From: Actinomadura alba
GTDB taxonomy: Bacteria > Actinomycetota > Actinomycetes > Streptosporangiales > Streptosporangiaceae
Direction: 5' to 3'
Assembly: GCF_014323705.1 (NCBI RefSeq)
Contig: NZ_JABVEC010000007.1
Location: forward strand, 1-64,000
Length of the DNA: 64,000 nt
Shown: one piece after another, positions 35,432 through 44,453 of the stretch
Numbering within the stretch: the first letter of the stretch is position 1
Layout: each line of letters begins with the position of its first letter
Translations under genes and position numbers: made by a program
Notes under the pieces: model-generated
What the model was told of the DNA's origin: nothing
The model's input: the letters and a program-made list of their open reading frames with translations, nothing else
The model's database searches: none

Positions 35432-35722
35432 TCAGCGGTCGAGCCGCGAGGAGGTCTCGCCGGCCAGCTCGTGCACGAGCGATGTCAGCTCGGGGCGGTC
35501 GTACAGCAGATCCTCCAAGTGCGCCCGCCAGACACCGGTCTCGGCGTACGACGCGTCCTCGGCCTGCAGGCGGATGCGCGTCTCGGCCAGCCTGAGCTGG
35601 TACATGACACCGAGATGCCGCCCCACGAGGTCGCTGAGCCAGTAGTAGGCATCGGCGTTGGCGGCGGCGACGAAGACGCGGGCACCTTCCCACGCGACGC
35701 GCGGTCGGTGCAGGACGCTCAT
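35432..35722 (-). CDS. Hypothetical protein (full-length copy)
   Basis: A 96-residue helical protein, not recognised. It opens MSVLHRPRVAWEGARVFVAA and continues ANADAYYWLSDLVGRHLGVM, then the segment shared with 33187-33412. It may be a regulatory accessory protein of the nearby XRE genes, but there is no evidence for that beyond position. Confidence 0.6.
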   Translation of the reverse strand: MSVLHRPRVAWEGARVFVAAANADAYYWLSDLVGRHLGVMYQLRLAETRIRLQAEDASYAETGVWRAHLEDLLYDRPELTSLVHELAGETSSRLDR

Positions 35723-35904
35723 GGCTGGACGGTAGCCCGCGCCGCCATTCCCGACAAGACCTGATCACGCACCCGAATGCGGAACCCGGGAAGGCGAAGG
35801 TGAAAAGGATTCAGATATCTCTTGACCGCCTCTCTACTCGAGGGTAACAATCCGGTTGGCGCCGCTCCGAGTCAGTTCTCCACCCCCTCCCCGAGGAGCC
35901 GACC

Positions 35905-37089
35905 ATGAGCGCACGCGTCCGTTCCCGACGCGCTCAGGCGGTTCTGGTCGCGTTGATCGTCGTGTTCAGCATGGCGATGCCGCACCGAGCCGCCACCGCC
36001 GCCGACTTCTACACCCCGCCCTCCCCCCTGCCCGCCGGCAAGTCCGGGGACGTGATCCGGTCCGAGCGCATGAACTACAAGGCGACCGTTCCGGCACTGG
36101 CCCGGGCGTGGCGCGTGCTCTACCTGTCCACCTCGGCGACCGGCCGGCAGATCGCCGTCTCGGGCGCCGTCATCGTTCCGATCCTGCCGTACGGCGGGCC
36201 ACGCCCGATCATCGGATACGCCCCCGGCTCACACGGCCTCGGCGACCAGTGCGCGCCGTCCCGGCAGATCGACGCCGGCACCGATACCGAGGCGTCACTG
36301 ATCTCGCTGCTGCTGGGCCGCGGCTGGGCGGTCGCGGTGACCGACTACGAGGCCCTCGGAACGCCCGGCGACCACACCTACATGGTCGGCCCGTCGGCCG
36401 GCCATGCCGTCCTCGACGTCATGCGGGCCGCCACCCGGCTGCCGGACGCCGGCCTCAGCGCGTCCGCGCCGATGGCCGTCAGCGGCTACTCACAGGGCGG
36501 GTCCGCCGTCGGGTGGGCGGCGCAGATCCGCGGCGACTACGCCCCCGAGCTGCCCATCAAGGGCATCGCCGCGGGCGGGACGCCGGCCGACCTGAACGCC
36601 GTGGCCGCGAATCTCGACGGCGGCCCCGAGGCCGGTTACGTGCCCATGGCGGGCGTCGGCTTCGACGCGGCCTACCCCGAGCTGCCCTTCGAAGAGCTGC
36701 TGACGGCCGAGGGCAAGGCACTGTTCGCCGACATCCGTGACGACTGCCTCTCCGAGATCCAGGGCAAGCTCGCCGATCGCCGGATGAACGAGTTCACGAC
36801 CGTACCGGACGTGCTGGAACTCCCCGCGTGGCAGGCGCGGCTGGCCGAGAACAAGCTCGGCGGCGCCACTCCCGGCGTTCCGATGCTGCTCTACCACGGT
36901 CTCCTGGACGTGACGATCCCGATCGCGCAGGCCGGCACCCTCCGCCGCACCTACTGCTCGCGCGGCGTCTCGGTGCAGTGGAACGTCTATCCCGCCGACC
37001 ACGTGGGCACGGCGGTGCTCGGGTCCATCCCGGCCGGCAACTGGCTGTCCGACCGGCTGGCCGGCCGCGGCGCGCCGAGCAACTGCTGA
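35905..37089 (+). CDS. Secreted lipase, LIP family
   Basis: A 394-residue exported esterase/lipase of the secretory lipase (PF03583-type) family. The signal peptide covers about residues 1-32 (hydrophobic VLVALIVVFSMAMP, cleavage near ATAAD). The nucleophile elbow is AVSGYSQGGSAVGWA. The acid region is LLYHGLLDVTIPI and the His is in YPADHVGT. The ATG follows GAGGAG. It is transcribed alone and ends at a strong terminator. Confidence 0.9.
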   Translation: MSARVRSRRAQAVLVALIVVFSMAMPHRAATAADFYTPPSPLPAGKSGDVIRSERMNYKATVPALARAWRVLYLSTSATGRQIAVSGAVIVPILPYGGPRPIIGYAPGSHGLGDQCAPSRQIDAGTDTEASLISLLLGRGWAVAVTDYEALGTPGDHTYMVGPSAGHAVLDVMRAATRLPDAGLSASAPMAVSGYSQGGSAVGWAAQIRGDYAPELPIKGIAAGGTPADLNAVAANLDGGPEAGYVPMAGVGFDAAYPELPFEELLTAEGKALFADIRDDCLSEIQGKLADRRMNEFTTVPDVLELPAWQARLAENKLGGATPGVPMLLYHGLLDVTIPIAQAGTLRRTYCSRGVSVQWNVYPADHVGTAVLGSIPAGNWLSDRLAGRGAPSNC

Positions 37090-37114
37090 CCTCCGACCGG
37101 GTACGGACAAGCGG

Positions 37115-37150
37115 CCCGCGGCCGGGTGTGGCACGACACCCGGCCGCGGG
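37115..37150 (+). terminator. Strong terminator after the lipase gene
   Basis: A perfect 15-bp stem (CCCGCGGCCGGGTGT / ACACCCGGCCGCGGG) with a 6-nt loop, 26 bases past the stop. Confidence 0.85.
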
Positions 37151-37415
37151 TCACGCTACGACGTGAGCGAGACGGTGCTCGTCCCGCGGCAGGACGCCAT
37201 CCGCTGGACCGTCTCCCGGCTCACCTCGTCGTGGATGCTCGCGACCTCGGCCAGCGCCGTCGTCCGTCCACAGCCGATGCCCACGTATCCCGGTTTCGCA
37301 CCCCCGAATCGGGTTTCGGAACGTCGGCATTGACCTCAATGTTGCTTGAGGTCCTAGCGTTCGTCCTGTTCACGACGCGCCGGTCCGACTCCGGCACCCG
37401 GGTTCAGGAGGATTC
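37151..37415. other. Intergenic between lipase terminator and MFS gene
   Basis: 265 bp. A short minus-strand frame ending at 37155 reads GIGCGRTTALAEVAS but has no start, ribosome site or recognisable partner, so no gene is called. The promoter of the MFS gene presumably lies in the AT-richer 37310-37380 part. Confidence 0.4.
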
Positions 37416-38969
37416 GTGCGGAGAACGGGACGGCGCGACCAGGTCGCGCTCATCGTGCTGGCCCTGCCCGCGCTGCTCGCCTCGCTTGAGCTGACCGTCA
37501 CGCATCTGGCGCTGCCCGCCCTCACCAGGGATCTGCGGCCGAGCGGCGACCAGTTGCTCTGGATCGTGGACGTCTACCCGTTCCTGCTCGCCGGATCACT
37601 GATCACCATGGGCGCTCTCGGCGATCGCATCGGCCGCCGCCGACTGCTCCTGATCGGTGCGGCCGCGTACGGGATCGCGTCAGTGCTCGCCGCCTACGCG
37701 CCCACGGCCGAGACGCTCATCGCGGCCCGCGCCCTTCTCGGGATCGCGGGATCGACCCTGATGCCGTCCACGCTCGCCCTGACCGCCACGATGTTCCCCG
37801 AGCCGAGACGGCGCAGGGCCGCCATCGGTGTGATCGTCGCCAGCGTGTCGGGGGGCACCGCGCTCGGGCCGCTGATCGGCGGAAGGCTGCTGGAGAGCTT
37901 CTGGTGGGGCTCGGTGTTCCTGCTCGGCGTACCCGTCATGGTGCTGTTGCTCGCCGTCGGGCCGGTGCTGCTGCCGGAACACCGCGACCCGGGGGCGGCG
38001 CGGCTCGACCCGGTCAGCGTGGTGCTGTCACTCGGCGCGGTGCTGCCGATGGTCTACGGCCTCAAGCGAATCGCCGTCGACGGGCCCGAGCCGGTGCCGC
38101 TGACGGCGATCGCCGCCGGGCTCGCAGTCGGCGTTGTTTTCGTCCGCAGGCAGCGTGCGCTGCCGCACCCGCTGCTCGACCTCGGACTGTTCACCGACCG
38201 CGTCATCGCCGCCGCCGTCGGCACACTGGCGCTCGGCATCTTCGTCCTGTGGGGCTCGAACTATGCCATCGCCCAGTATCTCCAGCTCGTGGAGGGGCTG
38301 TCGCCGCTGCGGGCCGGCCTGTGGACGGCGCCCTCGGCCGCCGGCGTCATCGCCGGATCCACGATCGCGTCCCGCATCCGCCGGGTCGGCCCGGGTACGG
38401 TCATCAGCGCCGGGCTGGCCCTCTCGGCCGCGGGATTCTGCGTGCTCACCCAGGTCGGCGTCGACTCCGGGCCGACCGTCGTGGTGATCGGATCGGTCAT
38501 CGTCTCGGCCGGGCTCGGCCCGATGATGGCCCTGGCGACCGACCTCGTCGTGGGCGCGGCCCCGCCCGGGCGGGCGGGAGCCGCCTCGGCCATCTCGTCC
38601 ACCGCGCCGCAGCTCGGCGGAGCACTCGGCATCGCGGTGATCGGAAGCGTCATCACCGCCGTCCACCGCCACGGGGCGGCGGACGCCGTACCGGCGGGCC
38701 TTCCACCCGAGACCGCACACGCAGCGCACGACACCCTCGGCGGTGCGGTGGCCGCCGCCGACATGCTCCCGGGCCCGATCGCCGCCGAACTCCTGCACAC
38801 GGCCCGGATTGCCTTCGCCCAGGGAATGCGGCTCACCGCCGCGGGCAGCGCCGTGCTCATGGTCGCCACTGCCATCGTCACCGCGTTCCTGCTCCGGCGG
38901 TCCCGGCCCCGCCATGAGGAACCCGAACCGATGGCCGGCCCACCGGCATCGGGAAGCCCCAGCCGATGA
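37416..38969 (+). CDS. MFS drug exporter, DHA2 (14-TM) type
   Basis: A 517-residue protein with 14 predicted membrane segments. It opens MRRTGRRDQVALIVLALPAL. Motif A is LGDRIGRRRLLLIGA, and motif C-like GGTALGPLIGGRLLE is in TM5. This is the QacA/EmrB-like proton-drug antiporter group. GTG start. The next gene, an FMN reductase, begins 26 bases past the stop (or overlaps by 4 bp if its upstream ATG is used). Confidence 0.9.
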   Translation: MRRTGRRDQVALIVLALPALLASLELTVTHLALPALTRDLRPSGDQLLWIVDVYPFLLAGSLITMGALGDRIGRRRLLLIGAAAYGIASVLAAYAPTAETLIAARALLGIAGSTLMPSTLALTATMFPEPRRRRAAIGVIVASVSGGTALGPLIGGRLLESFWWGSVFLLGVPVMVLLLAVGPVLLPEHRDPGAARLDPVSVVLSLGAVLPMVYGLKRIAVDGPEPVPLTAIAAGLAVGVVFVRRQRALPHPLLDLGLFTDRVIAAAVGTLALGIFVLWGSNYAIAQYLQLVEGLSPLRAGLWTAPSAAGVIAGSTIASRIRRVGPGTVISAGLALSAAGFCVLTQVGVDSGPTVVVIGSVIVSAGLGPMMALATDLVVGAAPPGRAGAASAISSTAPQLGGALGIAVIGSVITAVHRHGAADAVPAGLPPETAHAAHDTLGGAVAAADMLPGPIAAELLHTARIAFAQGMRLTAAGSAVLMVATAIVTAFLLRRSRPRHEEPEPMAGPPASGSPSR

Positions 38970-38995
38970 CACGTCCACTCAGAAAGGAACCGACC

Positions 38996-39538
38996 ATGCC
39001 CGGAGAACCGCTTCAGCTCGCGGTGTTGATCGGCAGTACCCGAGAGGGCCGGTTCGGCCCGACGGTGGCCGACTGGTTCATAGGCCAGGTTGAGCAGCGC
39101 GGCGACCTGAAGGTCGATCGCATCGACCTGCTCGGCACCGAGATCCCCGGCATGGACTTCACGACGCGCGTCGGCCTCGCGGACGCCTTCGTCGTCGTCA
39201 CGCCGGAGTACAACCGCGGCTACCCGGGAGAGCTGAAGTGCGCCGTTGACTCGGTGAAAGAGCAGTGGCGCGCCAAGCCGGTCGGTTTCGTGTCGTACGG
39301 CGGGAGGTCGGGCGGGCTGCGGGCGGTCGAGCAGCTTCGCGCCGTCTTCGCCGAGCTCCACACGGTCACGGTCCGCGAGACGGTGAGCTTTCACGGCGCA
39401 CGGGGCAACTTCCACGACGGCGGCGAACCCCGCGACACCGAGGCGGCCAACGCGGCGGCCGCCGGGCTCATCGCCCAGCTCGCGTGGTGGGCCGACGCGC
39501 TCCGCGAGGCGCGAACGTCCCGGCCCTACCCCGGCTGA
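38996..39538 (+). CDS. NADPH-dependent FMN reductase
   Basis: A 180-residue flavodoxin-like oxidoreductase. The FMN phosphate loop is VLIGSTREGRFGPTVADWF. The isoalloxazine-contact region is VVTPEYNRGYPGELKCAVDS and the third loop VSYGGRSGGLRAVEQL. The ATG at 38996 follows AGAAAGGA and was preferred over an ATG at 38966. In an operon with the MFS exporter, which suggests a redox or detoxification unit. Confidence 0.92.
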   Translation: MPGEPLQLAVLIGSTREGRFGPTVADWFIGQVEQRGDLKVDRIDLLGTEIPGMDFTTRVGLADAFVVVTPEYNRGYPGELKCAVDSVKEQWRAKPVGFVSYGGRSGGLRAVEQLRAVFAELHTVTVRETVSFHGARGNFHDGGEPRDTEAANAAAAGLIAQLAWWADALREARTSRPYPG

Positions 39539-39551
39539 TCACTGCGATCGC

Positions 39552-39583
39552 GGCCCACGGTGGTATGGGCACCACCGTGGGCC
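39552..39583. terminator. Terminator after FMN reductase
   Basis: A perfect 13-bp stem (GGCCCACGGTGGT / ACCACCGTGGGCC as read) with a 6-nt loop, 13 bases past the stop. Confidence 0.8.
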
Positions 39584-39600
39584 GTGGTCATCGCTGCCGT

Positions 39601-39705
39601 GCCGGGCCCATGCGTGCCGGGCCCATGCGTGCCGGGCCCATGCGTGCCGGGCCCATGCGTGCCGGGGCCATGCGTGCCGGGGCCATGCGTGCCGGGCCCG
39701 CGCGT
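39601..39705 (+). repeat. 15-bp tandem repeat, seven copies
   Basis: The unit GCCGGGCCCATGCGT is repeated exactly four times from 39601, twice as GCCGGGGCCATGCGT and once as GCCGGGCCCGCGCGT. It is intergenic, between the convergent FMN-reductase and ABC-permease genes. The period is a multiple of three, so long frames run through it, but no ribosome site marks a gene. The GGGCCC palindrome in each unit could form hairpins. Confidence 0.9.
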
Positions 39706-39751
39706 GCCGTCGTGCCCCGCGGCTCACGCCGTACGATTCCCCGCGATCCGC

Positions 39752-40528
39752 TCACGCGTCGCGCAGCCGGAGCAGTTGCCCACCGATGAAGAGTGCCGCC
39801 GCCGCCCAGGCCGCCAGTACGCCGAGGCCCGCCCATGGGCTCAGGGGCAGGTCGGTGAGATCGGTGGTGGCCTGAACGGCGAGCCCGGCGTTCATCGGCG
39901 AGATCTTCCACAGCAGCCGCTGCCAGTCCGGATCGCTGATCATGCTGCCGATGATCGGGAGGAGGTAGAGCACGCCGAGCACGGCCCCGATGGCTGCGGC
40001 GGAGTCCCGTACGGCGGCGGCGATGCCGAGGCTGAGCAGGGCGATGAGGACGAGGTAGAGGACCGAGCCTGCGGCCGCGCGCAGCGTCGGTGCGTCGGCC
40101 AGGGACAGAGGAGGGTAGCCGTGCGCGGGGGTGAAGCCGTTGCCGGGCAGGATGAGCCGCCCGGCCAGCACGGACGCGAGCACGGCGATGGTCCCCGCGG
40201 CCAATGTCAGGCCGGTGAGGATGGCGGCCTTGGCGGCCAGCACGGTGGCCCGGCGCGGCATGGCGGTGAGGGTGGTGCGGATCATGCCGGTGCTGTACTC
40301 ACCGCTGATCGCCAGTACGGCCAAGATGGCGACGATCGCCTGGCTCACCTGGATGCCCATGAGGCTGAGCTTGGCGGCATCGTAGTTGCAGCGTGCCGAC
40401 GGACAGGTCACGGTCGCGGCCGCCGCGGCGCTCACGGCGACGGTCAGCGCGACGACGGCGAGCAGGAGTCGGCCGGCGCCCGCCACGGTGCGCAGTTTCG
40501 TCCATTCCGCGTGCAGTTCCGGTCTCAT
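39752..40528 (-). CDS. ABC-2 type transporter permease
   Basis: A 258-residue protein with six membrane segments. It opens MRPELHAEWTKLRTVAGAGR and carries the ABC-2 hallmark AISGEYSTGMIRTTLTAMPR. It ends LSPWAGLGVLAAWAAAALFI, then LLRLRDA. The ATG at 40528 overlaps the upstream permease stop by 4 bp. Third gene of the ATPase-permease-permease operon. Confidence 0.9.
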   Translation of the reverse strand: MRPELHAEWTKLRTVAGAGRLLLAVVALTVAVSAAAAATVTCPSARCNYDAAKLSLMGIQVSQAIVAILAVLAISGEYSTGMIRTTLTAMPRRATVLAAKAAILTGLTLAAGTIAVLASVLAGRLILPGNGFTPAHGYPPLSLADAPTLRAAAGSVLYLVLIALLSLGIAAAVRDSAAAIGAVLGVLYLLPIIGSMISDPDWQRLLWKISPMNAGLAVQATTDLTDLPLSPWAGLGVLAAWAAAALFIGGQLLRLRDA

Positions 40529-42090
40529 GCGTCTCTCCGGCGTAGCAGGAAGACGGCCGAGCCGAGAGCGAGCGCGGTGTAGCCGCAGAGTACGGCGAAG
40601 CCGGCCCACGGCGCCAGCGGGTAGTAGCCCATCTGCGGCGCGTAGTGGCTGATCACCTGCGGGTACTCCGGAATGCTCTGCTGGATCGCGAAGGCGGCGG
40701 CCGGAGTGAGCCGCAGCAGCCACTGCGCAGCGCCCAAGGGCAGGATCGAGGTGGTCGCGAGAATGTAGGGCACGACGATCACCACGATCGCGGTGACGAC
40801 CGCGGCGACACTGCGCCGGAACAGGGCGCCGAGCGCGAGGGCGAAGACGGCGGCGACGGCGAGCAGCGCCGCGGTGCCGACGATGACCCGCAGTTCGGTG
40901 AGCAGGGTCACCGGGAGGATGTAGTTGCCGTTGGAGCGCAGGATCCGCGTGCAGATCGGAACCGCGACGCCGGCGGCGGCCAGCCCCGCGACGAAGGTGA
41001 CCGTGCCGATCACGATGGCCTTCGCCGCCAGCACCCGGCCTCGCCGCGGGCCGGCGAGCAGGGTGGTGCGGATCAGGCCCCGCCGGTATTCGGCGGTGAT
41101 GAACAGCACCGCCACGACGATCACCACGATCAGCCCGGCGAACGCGCCGCCGAGGGTGCGCTCGATGGACTGGCCGCCCTCGGCCCCGAGCGGTCCGATG
41201 TCGCCGGTCCCGGTCACGGTCAGCGTGCCGCCGGACTGCTCAAGCCCGTTCGGGCGATGGAAACGCTCCCAATCGGTCATGCCGGGACCGTCTCCCACCT
41301 CGACGCGGCTCCACGCGCCGCCGGCCGCCTTGGAATGCAGGCTGACCTGGTCGAAGACCGCCGTGGTCTGGGTGAAGCGCACCTGTCCTGTGCTCCCGCC
41401 GAGCCCGACCCGCTCCACCGTCAGATCGCCCGGCGAGTTGACGAAGAGCCCGACCCGTACGGTGGCCGACAGCCCGGCCAGGCGAGCCGTGCCGACCTTG
41501 GTCCACTGCTTGCCGTCCGTCGACTCGTAGCCGGTCAATGTGTCACCGGAGCGGGTCAGCCGCAACCATCGCGGGGACGCCGCCGAGACACCGCCCGGCC
41601 GGCCGGCCGTGTCGTGGGTGAAGTTGTTCTGCATGCGCACCCCGTGCTTGCCGGTGAGCATCACCGCCGCGTAGGCCGAGCCCTGTTCGGTGCTCTGCTT
41701 GACGATGATCCCGGCCTTCGCCCACGGCACCAGGCCGGGGACGATCTCATCGTGATCGGGCGGGGGGTAGGTGATGATGCCGGTCATGGAGGTCAGGCGG
41801 GCGGTGATGCTTCCGTCTCCGGCCAGTGGCTGGTGCACGAAGTAGAACCTGTCGTTCACCGCTTCGCCGCCCGGCCCCACGGGAGGACTGGGGCAGGGCC
41901 CTTCGGGGCATGACGAGTGGCTGCCTGACGCGGTGAGCAGCCCGAGCAGCACGGTGGCCAGCGCCGCGACGACCACGGCGAGCACCCAGCCGCGGACCGT
42001 ACGGAATTTGGTCCATTCCGCGCGCAACAGGTAGGCCAGGCCGCCGCGCTGGGCCCGCGGGACCGAGCGGGAGGGGATAGTGGTATTCAT
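40525..42090 (-). CDS. ABC-2 permease with large extracellular insert
   Basis: A 521-residue protein. The first membrane segment (WVLAVVVAALATVLLGLLTA) is followed by about 230 residues that look like a secreted beta-sandwich (DUF1349/LamG-like). Examples are GIITYPPPDHDEIVPGLVPW, AGIIVKQSTEQGSAYAAVML and GDTLTGYESTDGKQWTKVGT. Then come five or more membrane segments with FITAEYRRGLIRTTLLAGPR. The ectodomain sits where the first extracellular loop of ABC-2 permeases lies and could bind cell-wall glycans or a peptide ligand (inference). The start overlaps the ATPase stop by 4 bp. Confidence 0.88.
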   Translation of the reverse strand: MNTTIPSRSVPRAQRGGLAYLLRAEWTKFRTVRGWVLAVVVAALATVLLGLLTASGSHSSCPEGPCPSPPVGPGGEAVNDRFYFVHQPLAGDGSITARLTSMTGIITYPPPDHDEIVPGLVPWAKAGIIVKQSTEQGSAYAAVMLTGKHGVRMQNNFTHDTAGRPGGVSAASPRWLRLTRSGDTLTGYESTDGKQWTKVGTARLAGLSATVRVGLFVNSPGDLTVERVGLGGSTGQVRFTQTTAVFDQVSLHSKAAGGAWSRVEVGDGPGMTDWERFHRPNGLEQSGGTLTVTGTGDIGPLGAEGGQSIERTLGGAFAGLIVVIVVAVLFITAEYRRGLIRTTLLAGPRRGRVLAAKAIVIGTVTFVAGLAAAGVAVPICTRILRSNGNYILPVTLLTELRVIVGTAALLAVAAVFALALGALFRRSVAAVVTAIVVIVVPYILATTSILPLGAAQWLLRLTPAAAFAIQQSIPEYPQVISHYAPQMGYYPLAPWAGFAVLCGYTALALGSAVFLLRRRDA

Positions 42091-43019
42091 CGCCGCGCCT
42101 CCTGTCCGGAGACGGCGCGGAACTCGGCCGCGTCCCGGGTGAGCTCCAGATAGGCATCCTCGAGCGTCGCGCGGTGGGCCGCCACCTCGTGGAACGGCAC
42201 CGTCCTCGCACCGAGGAGCGCCGCCACTCTCTCGGCCGCCAGCCCGGACACCGTCAGCGTGTCGTGGCCGAGGGCGGCGACGGTGGCCCCCTCGTGCTCC
42301 AGCACCCTCGCCGCCTCCGACGGCGCCGTGGTTCGCAGCGTCACCCGGTCGCCGGATACCGCGGCCAGCAGCTCCGCCACGCCGGCGTCGGCGATGACCT
42401 TGCCGCGCCCCACCACCACCAGATGGGCGGCGGTGTCCTGCAGCTCGCTCATCAGATGGCTGGACACCAGTACGGCGCGGCCCTGCCCGGCCAGCTCTGC
42501 CAGGAAGCCGCGCATCCACACGATGCCTTCGGGATCCAAACCGTTGAACGGCTCGTCCAAAATGATCACGGGCGGGTCGCCGAGCAGTGCGGCGGCGATC
42601 CCGAGCCGCTGCCGCATGCCCAGCGAATAGCCGCCCGCCCTACGCCGGGCCGCCTCCCGCAGACCGGCCTGCTCGATCACCTCATCGACCCGCTCGGCGG
42701 TCAGCCCCTGAGAATGCGCCAGCCACAGCAGGTGGTTGCGGGCGGATCGGCTCGGCTGCAGCGCGGCGGCGTCCACATGAGCTCCGACGTGGCGCAGCGG
42801 GTGGCGCAGGCTCCGGTACGGCCGCCCGCCGATCAGCGCGCTGCCTTCGTCGGCCGCGTCCAAGCCGAGGATCACCCGCATCGTGGTGGACTTGCCCGCG
42901 CCGTTGGGGCCGACGAAGCCGGTGACATGCCCCGGCTTCACCGTGAATGACATCCCGTCCAGTGCCACGATCGGCCCGAAGCGTTTGTGCACATCGTTGA
43001 CCTCGATGGTCGCTTCCAT
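42087..43019 (-). CDS. ABC transporter ATP-binding protein (BcrA/CcmA type)
   Basis: A 310-residue ATPase. Walker A is GFVGPNGAGKSTTMRVILGL, the signature is YSLGMRQRLGIAAALL, Walker B is VIILDEPFNGLDPEGI, and the switch His is in VLVSSHLMSEL. The DRA-type C-terminal extension fits peptide-antibiotic or drug exporters. First gene of the operon, divergent from the sensor kinase at 43194. Confidence 0.94.
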   Translation of the reverse strand: MEATIEVNDVHKRFGPIVALDGMSFTVKPGHVTGFVGPNGAGKSTTMRVILGLDAADEGSALIGGRPYRSLRHPLRHVGAHVDAAALQPSRSARNHLLWLAHSQGLTAERVDEVIEQAGLREAARRRAGGYSLGMRQRLGIAAALLGDPPVIILDEPFNGLDPEGIVWMRGFLAELAGQGRAVLVSSHLMSELQDTAAHLVVVGRGKVIADAGVAELLAAVSGDRVTLRTTAPSEAARVLEHEGATVAALGHDTLTVSGLAAERVAALLGARTVPFHEVAAHRATLEDAYLELTRDAAEFRAVSGQEARR

Positions 43020-43193
43020 GTGGTGGTCCCTCTCGTTGCGGCTTCGCGTTCGTGAACCGGTTGTACGGATCCGGCCATAACCTGGGCCGAACAGGGGCCG
43101 TCATTCCGCTGTTAGGTCCAGGGCTGCATCCTGGAGGCCGGGACCGGTGCCCCGCCTCGGCGGCGGGCACGCGCGCGGGACGAGAGAGGACCG

Positions 43194-44453
43194 ATGGGAA
43201 AGCGCCTGATGCGTCGTCTGGGCGACGCTCTCTCACTGCCGCGCCGCACCGTACGACTGCGCTTCACCGCCCTGTACGGTTCTCTGTTCCTCCTGTCCGG
43301 CGCCGGGTTGCTACTCATCGCCGGCATCGTGTTCAACGGGTCGGCGAGCGTCTCCCAAAGCGCGCCTACCGGGCCGTACGCCGGTCGGCCGGTCCCACCA
43401 TCGTCGGCGCAGGTCCAGGCCCACATCGAGCGGCTGCAGGAACAGTTGTCCCAGGCGCAGGCGACCGCATCGCGTCAGTTCCTGGTGGGATCGGCGGTGG
43501 CGCTGGCCGTCATGGCCGTGGTGTCCGTCGTGCTGGGCCGGATCGTCGCGGGCCGGGTCCTGCGGCCGCTGCGGACCATGACGGCGGCCACCCGGCGGAT
43601 CTCCGCGGACAACCTGCACGAGCGGCTGGCCGTGCCGGGCCCGGCCGACGAGGTGAAGGCCCTCGCCGACACCATCGACGGCCTGCTGGAACGGCTCGAG
43701 GACGCCTTCACGGCGCAGCGCCGTTTCGTCGCCAACGCGTCCCACGAGCTGCGCACCCCGCTCGCCACCATGCGGGCGTCGCTCGACGTCGCGGTGGCCA
43801 AACCCGAGCCCGTACCCGCGCAGACCATCGCCCTCGCCGACCGGCTGCGCACCGAACTCGACCAGGTCGACCGGCTGCTGGAAGGCTTCCTCACACTCGC
43901 CCGTACGGAACACGGCGCGCTTGCCGACCACACGACGCTCTCGCTCGGCCAGGTCGCGTCCACGGCTCTCGCCGCCCGCTCCGCCGACCTCACCACCAAG
44001 GGCCTGACCACGCGGGTGGCCGGCGGCCGCGACGAGGCGTGGGTCCGCGGAAGCCGGACCCTTCTGGCGCGGATGGTCGAGAACGTGGTCGACAACGCGA
44101 TCCGGCACAACGCCGATGGGGGCTGGATCCGCGTCGCCACCGAGACCGACGCCACGACCGCACGGCTCGTGGTCGAGACCGGCGGCCGGCTCCTCGACCA
44201 GCGGCAGGTCGCGGAGCTGGGCCGGCCGTTCCACCGGCTCGGCGCGGACCGGACCGGCTCCGACGGCGGGTCCGGCCTCGGGCTCTCCATCGTCGCGGCC
44301 ATCGCGAGGGCGCACGGCGGCACTCTGGACCTGCGCGCCCGGGACGAGGGCGGTCTGCGGGTCGGCATCGCACTCCCCCGCGCGGACCGGGCGGCGGAAC
44401 ACCCGGGCGATCGGCCGACGGGCCGTACGTCCTCCGCGGGGACGCCGGCGTGA
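43194..44453 (+). CDS. Two-component sensor histidine kinase
   Basis: A 419-residue kinase. It has two membrane segments (about residues 25-48 and 98-120) around an extracellular loop of about 50 residues, then HAMP (GRVLRPLRTMTAATRRISAD). The H-box is FVANASHELRTPLATMRASL, the N-box is MVENVVDNAIRHNADGG, and the G-box is GSGLGLSIVAAIARAHGG. The stop overlaps the response-regulator start by 4 bp. Divergent from the BcrAB-like ABC operon, its likely target. Confidence 0.94.
   Translation: MGKRLMRRLGDALSLPRRTVRLRFTALYGSLFLLSGAGLLLIAGIVFNGSASVSQSAPTGPYAGRPVPPSSAQVQAHIERLQEQLSQAQATASRQFLVGSAVALAVMAVVSVVLGRIVAGRVLRPLRTMTAATRRISADNLHERLAVPGPADEVKALADTIDGLLERLEDAFTAQRRFVANASHELRTPLATMRASLDVAVAKPEPVPAQTIALADRLRTELDQVDRLLEGFLTLARTEHGALADHTTLSLGQVASTALAARSADLTTKGLTTRVAGGRDEAWVRGSRTLLARMVENVVDNAIRHNADGGWIRVATETDATTARLVVETGGRLLDQRQVAELGRPFHRLGADRTGSDGGSGLGLSIVAAIARAHGGTLDLRARDEGGLRVGIALPRADRAAEHPGDRPTGRTSSAGTPA

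Noticed and set aside
37155-37290. Minus-strand frame reading GIGCGRTTALAEVAS
   Set aside because: No start codon with a ribosome site, no matching neighbours, and only a vague likeness to CobE/CbiG ends.
39601-39705. Regular repeats as a CRISPR array
   Set aside because: The units are contiguous with no spacers and no cas genes are near; it is a simple tandem repeat.
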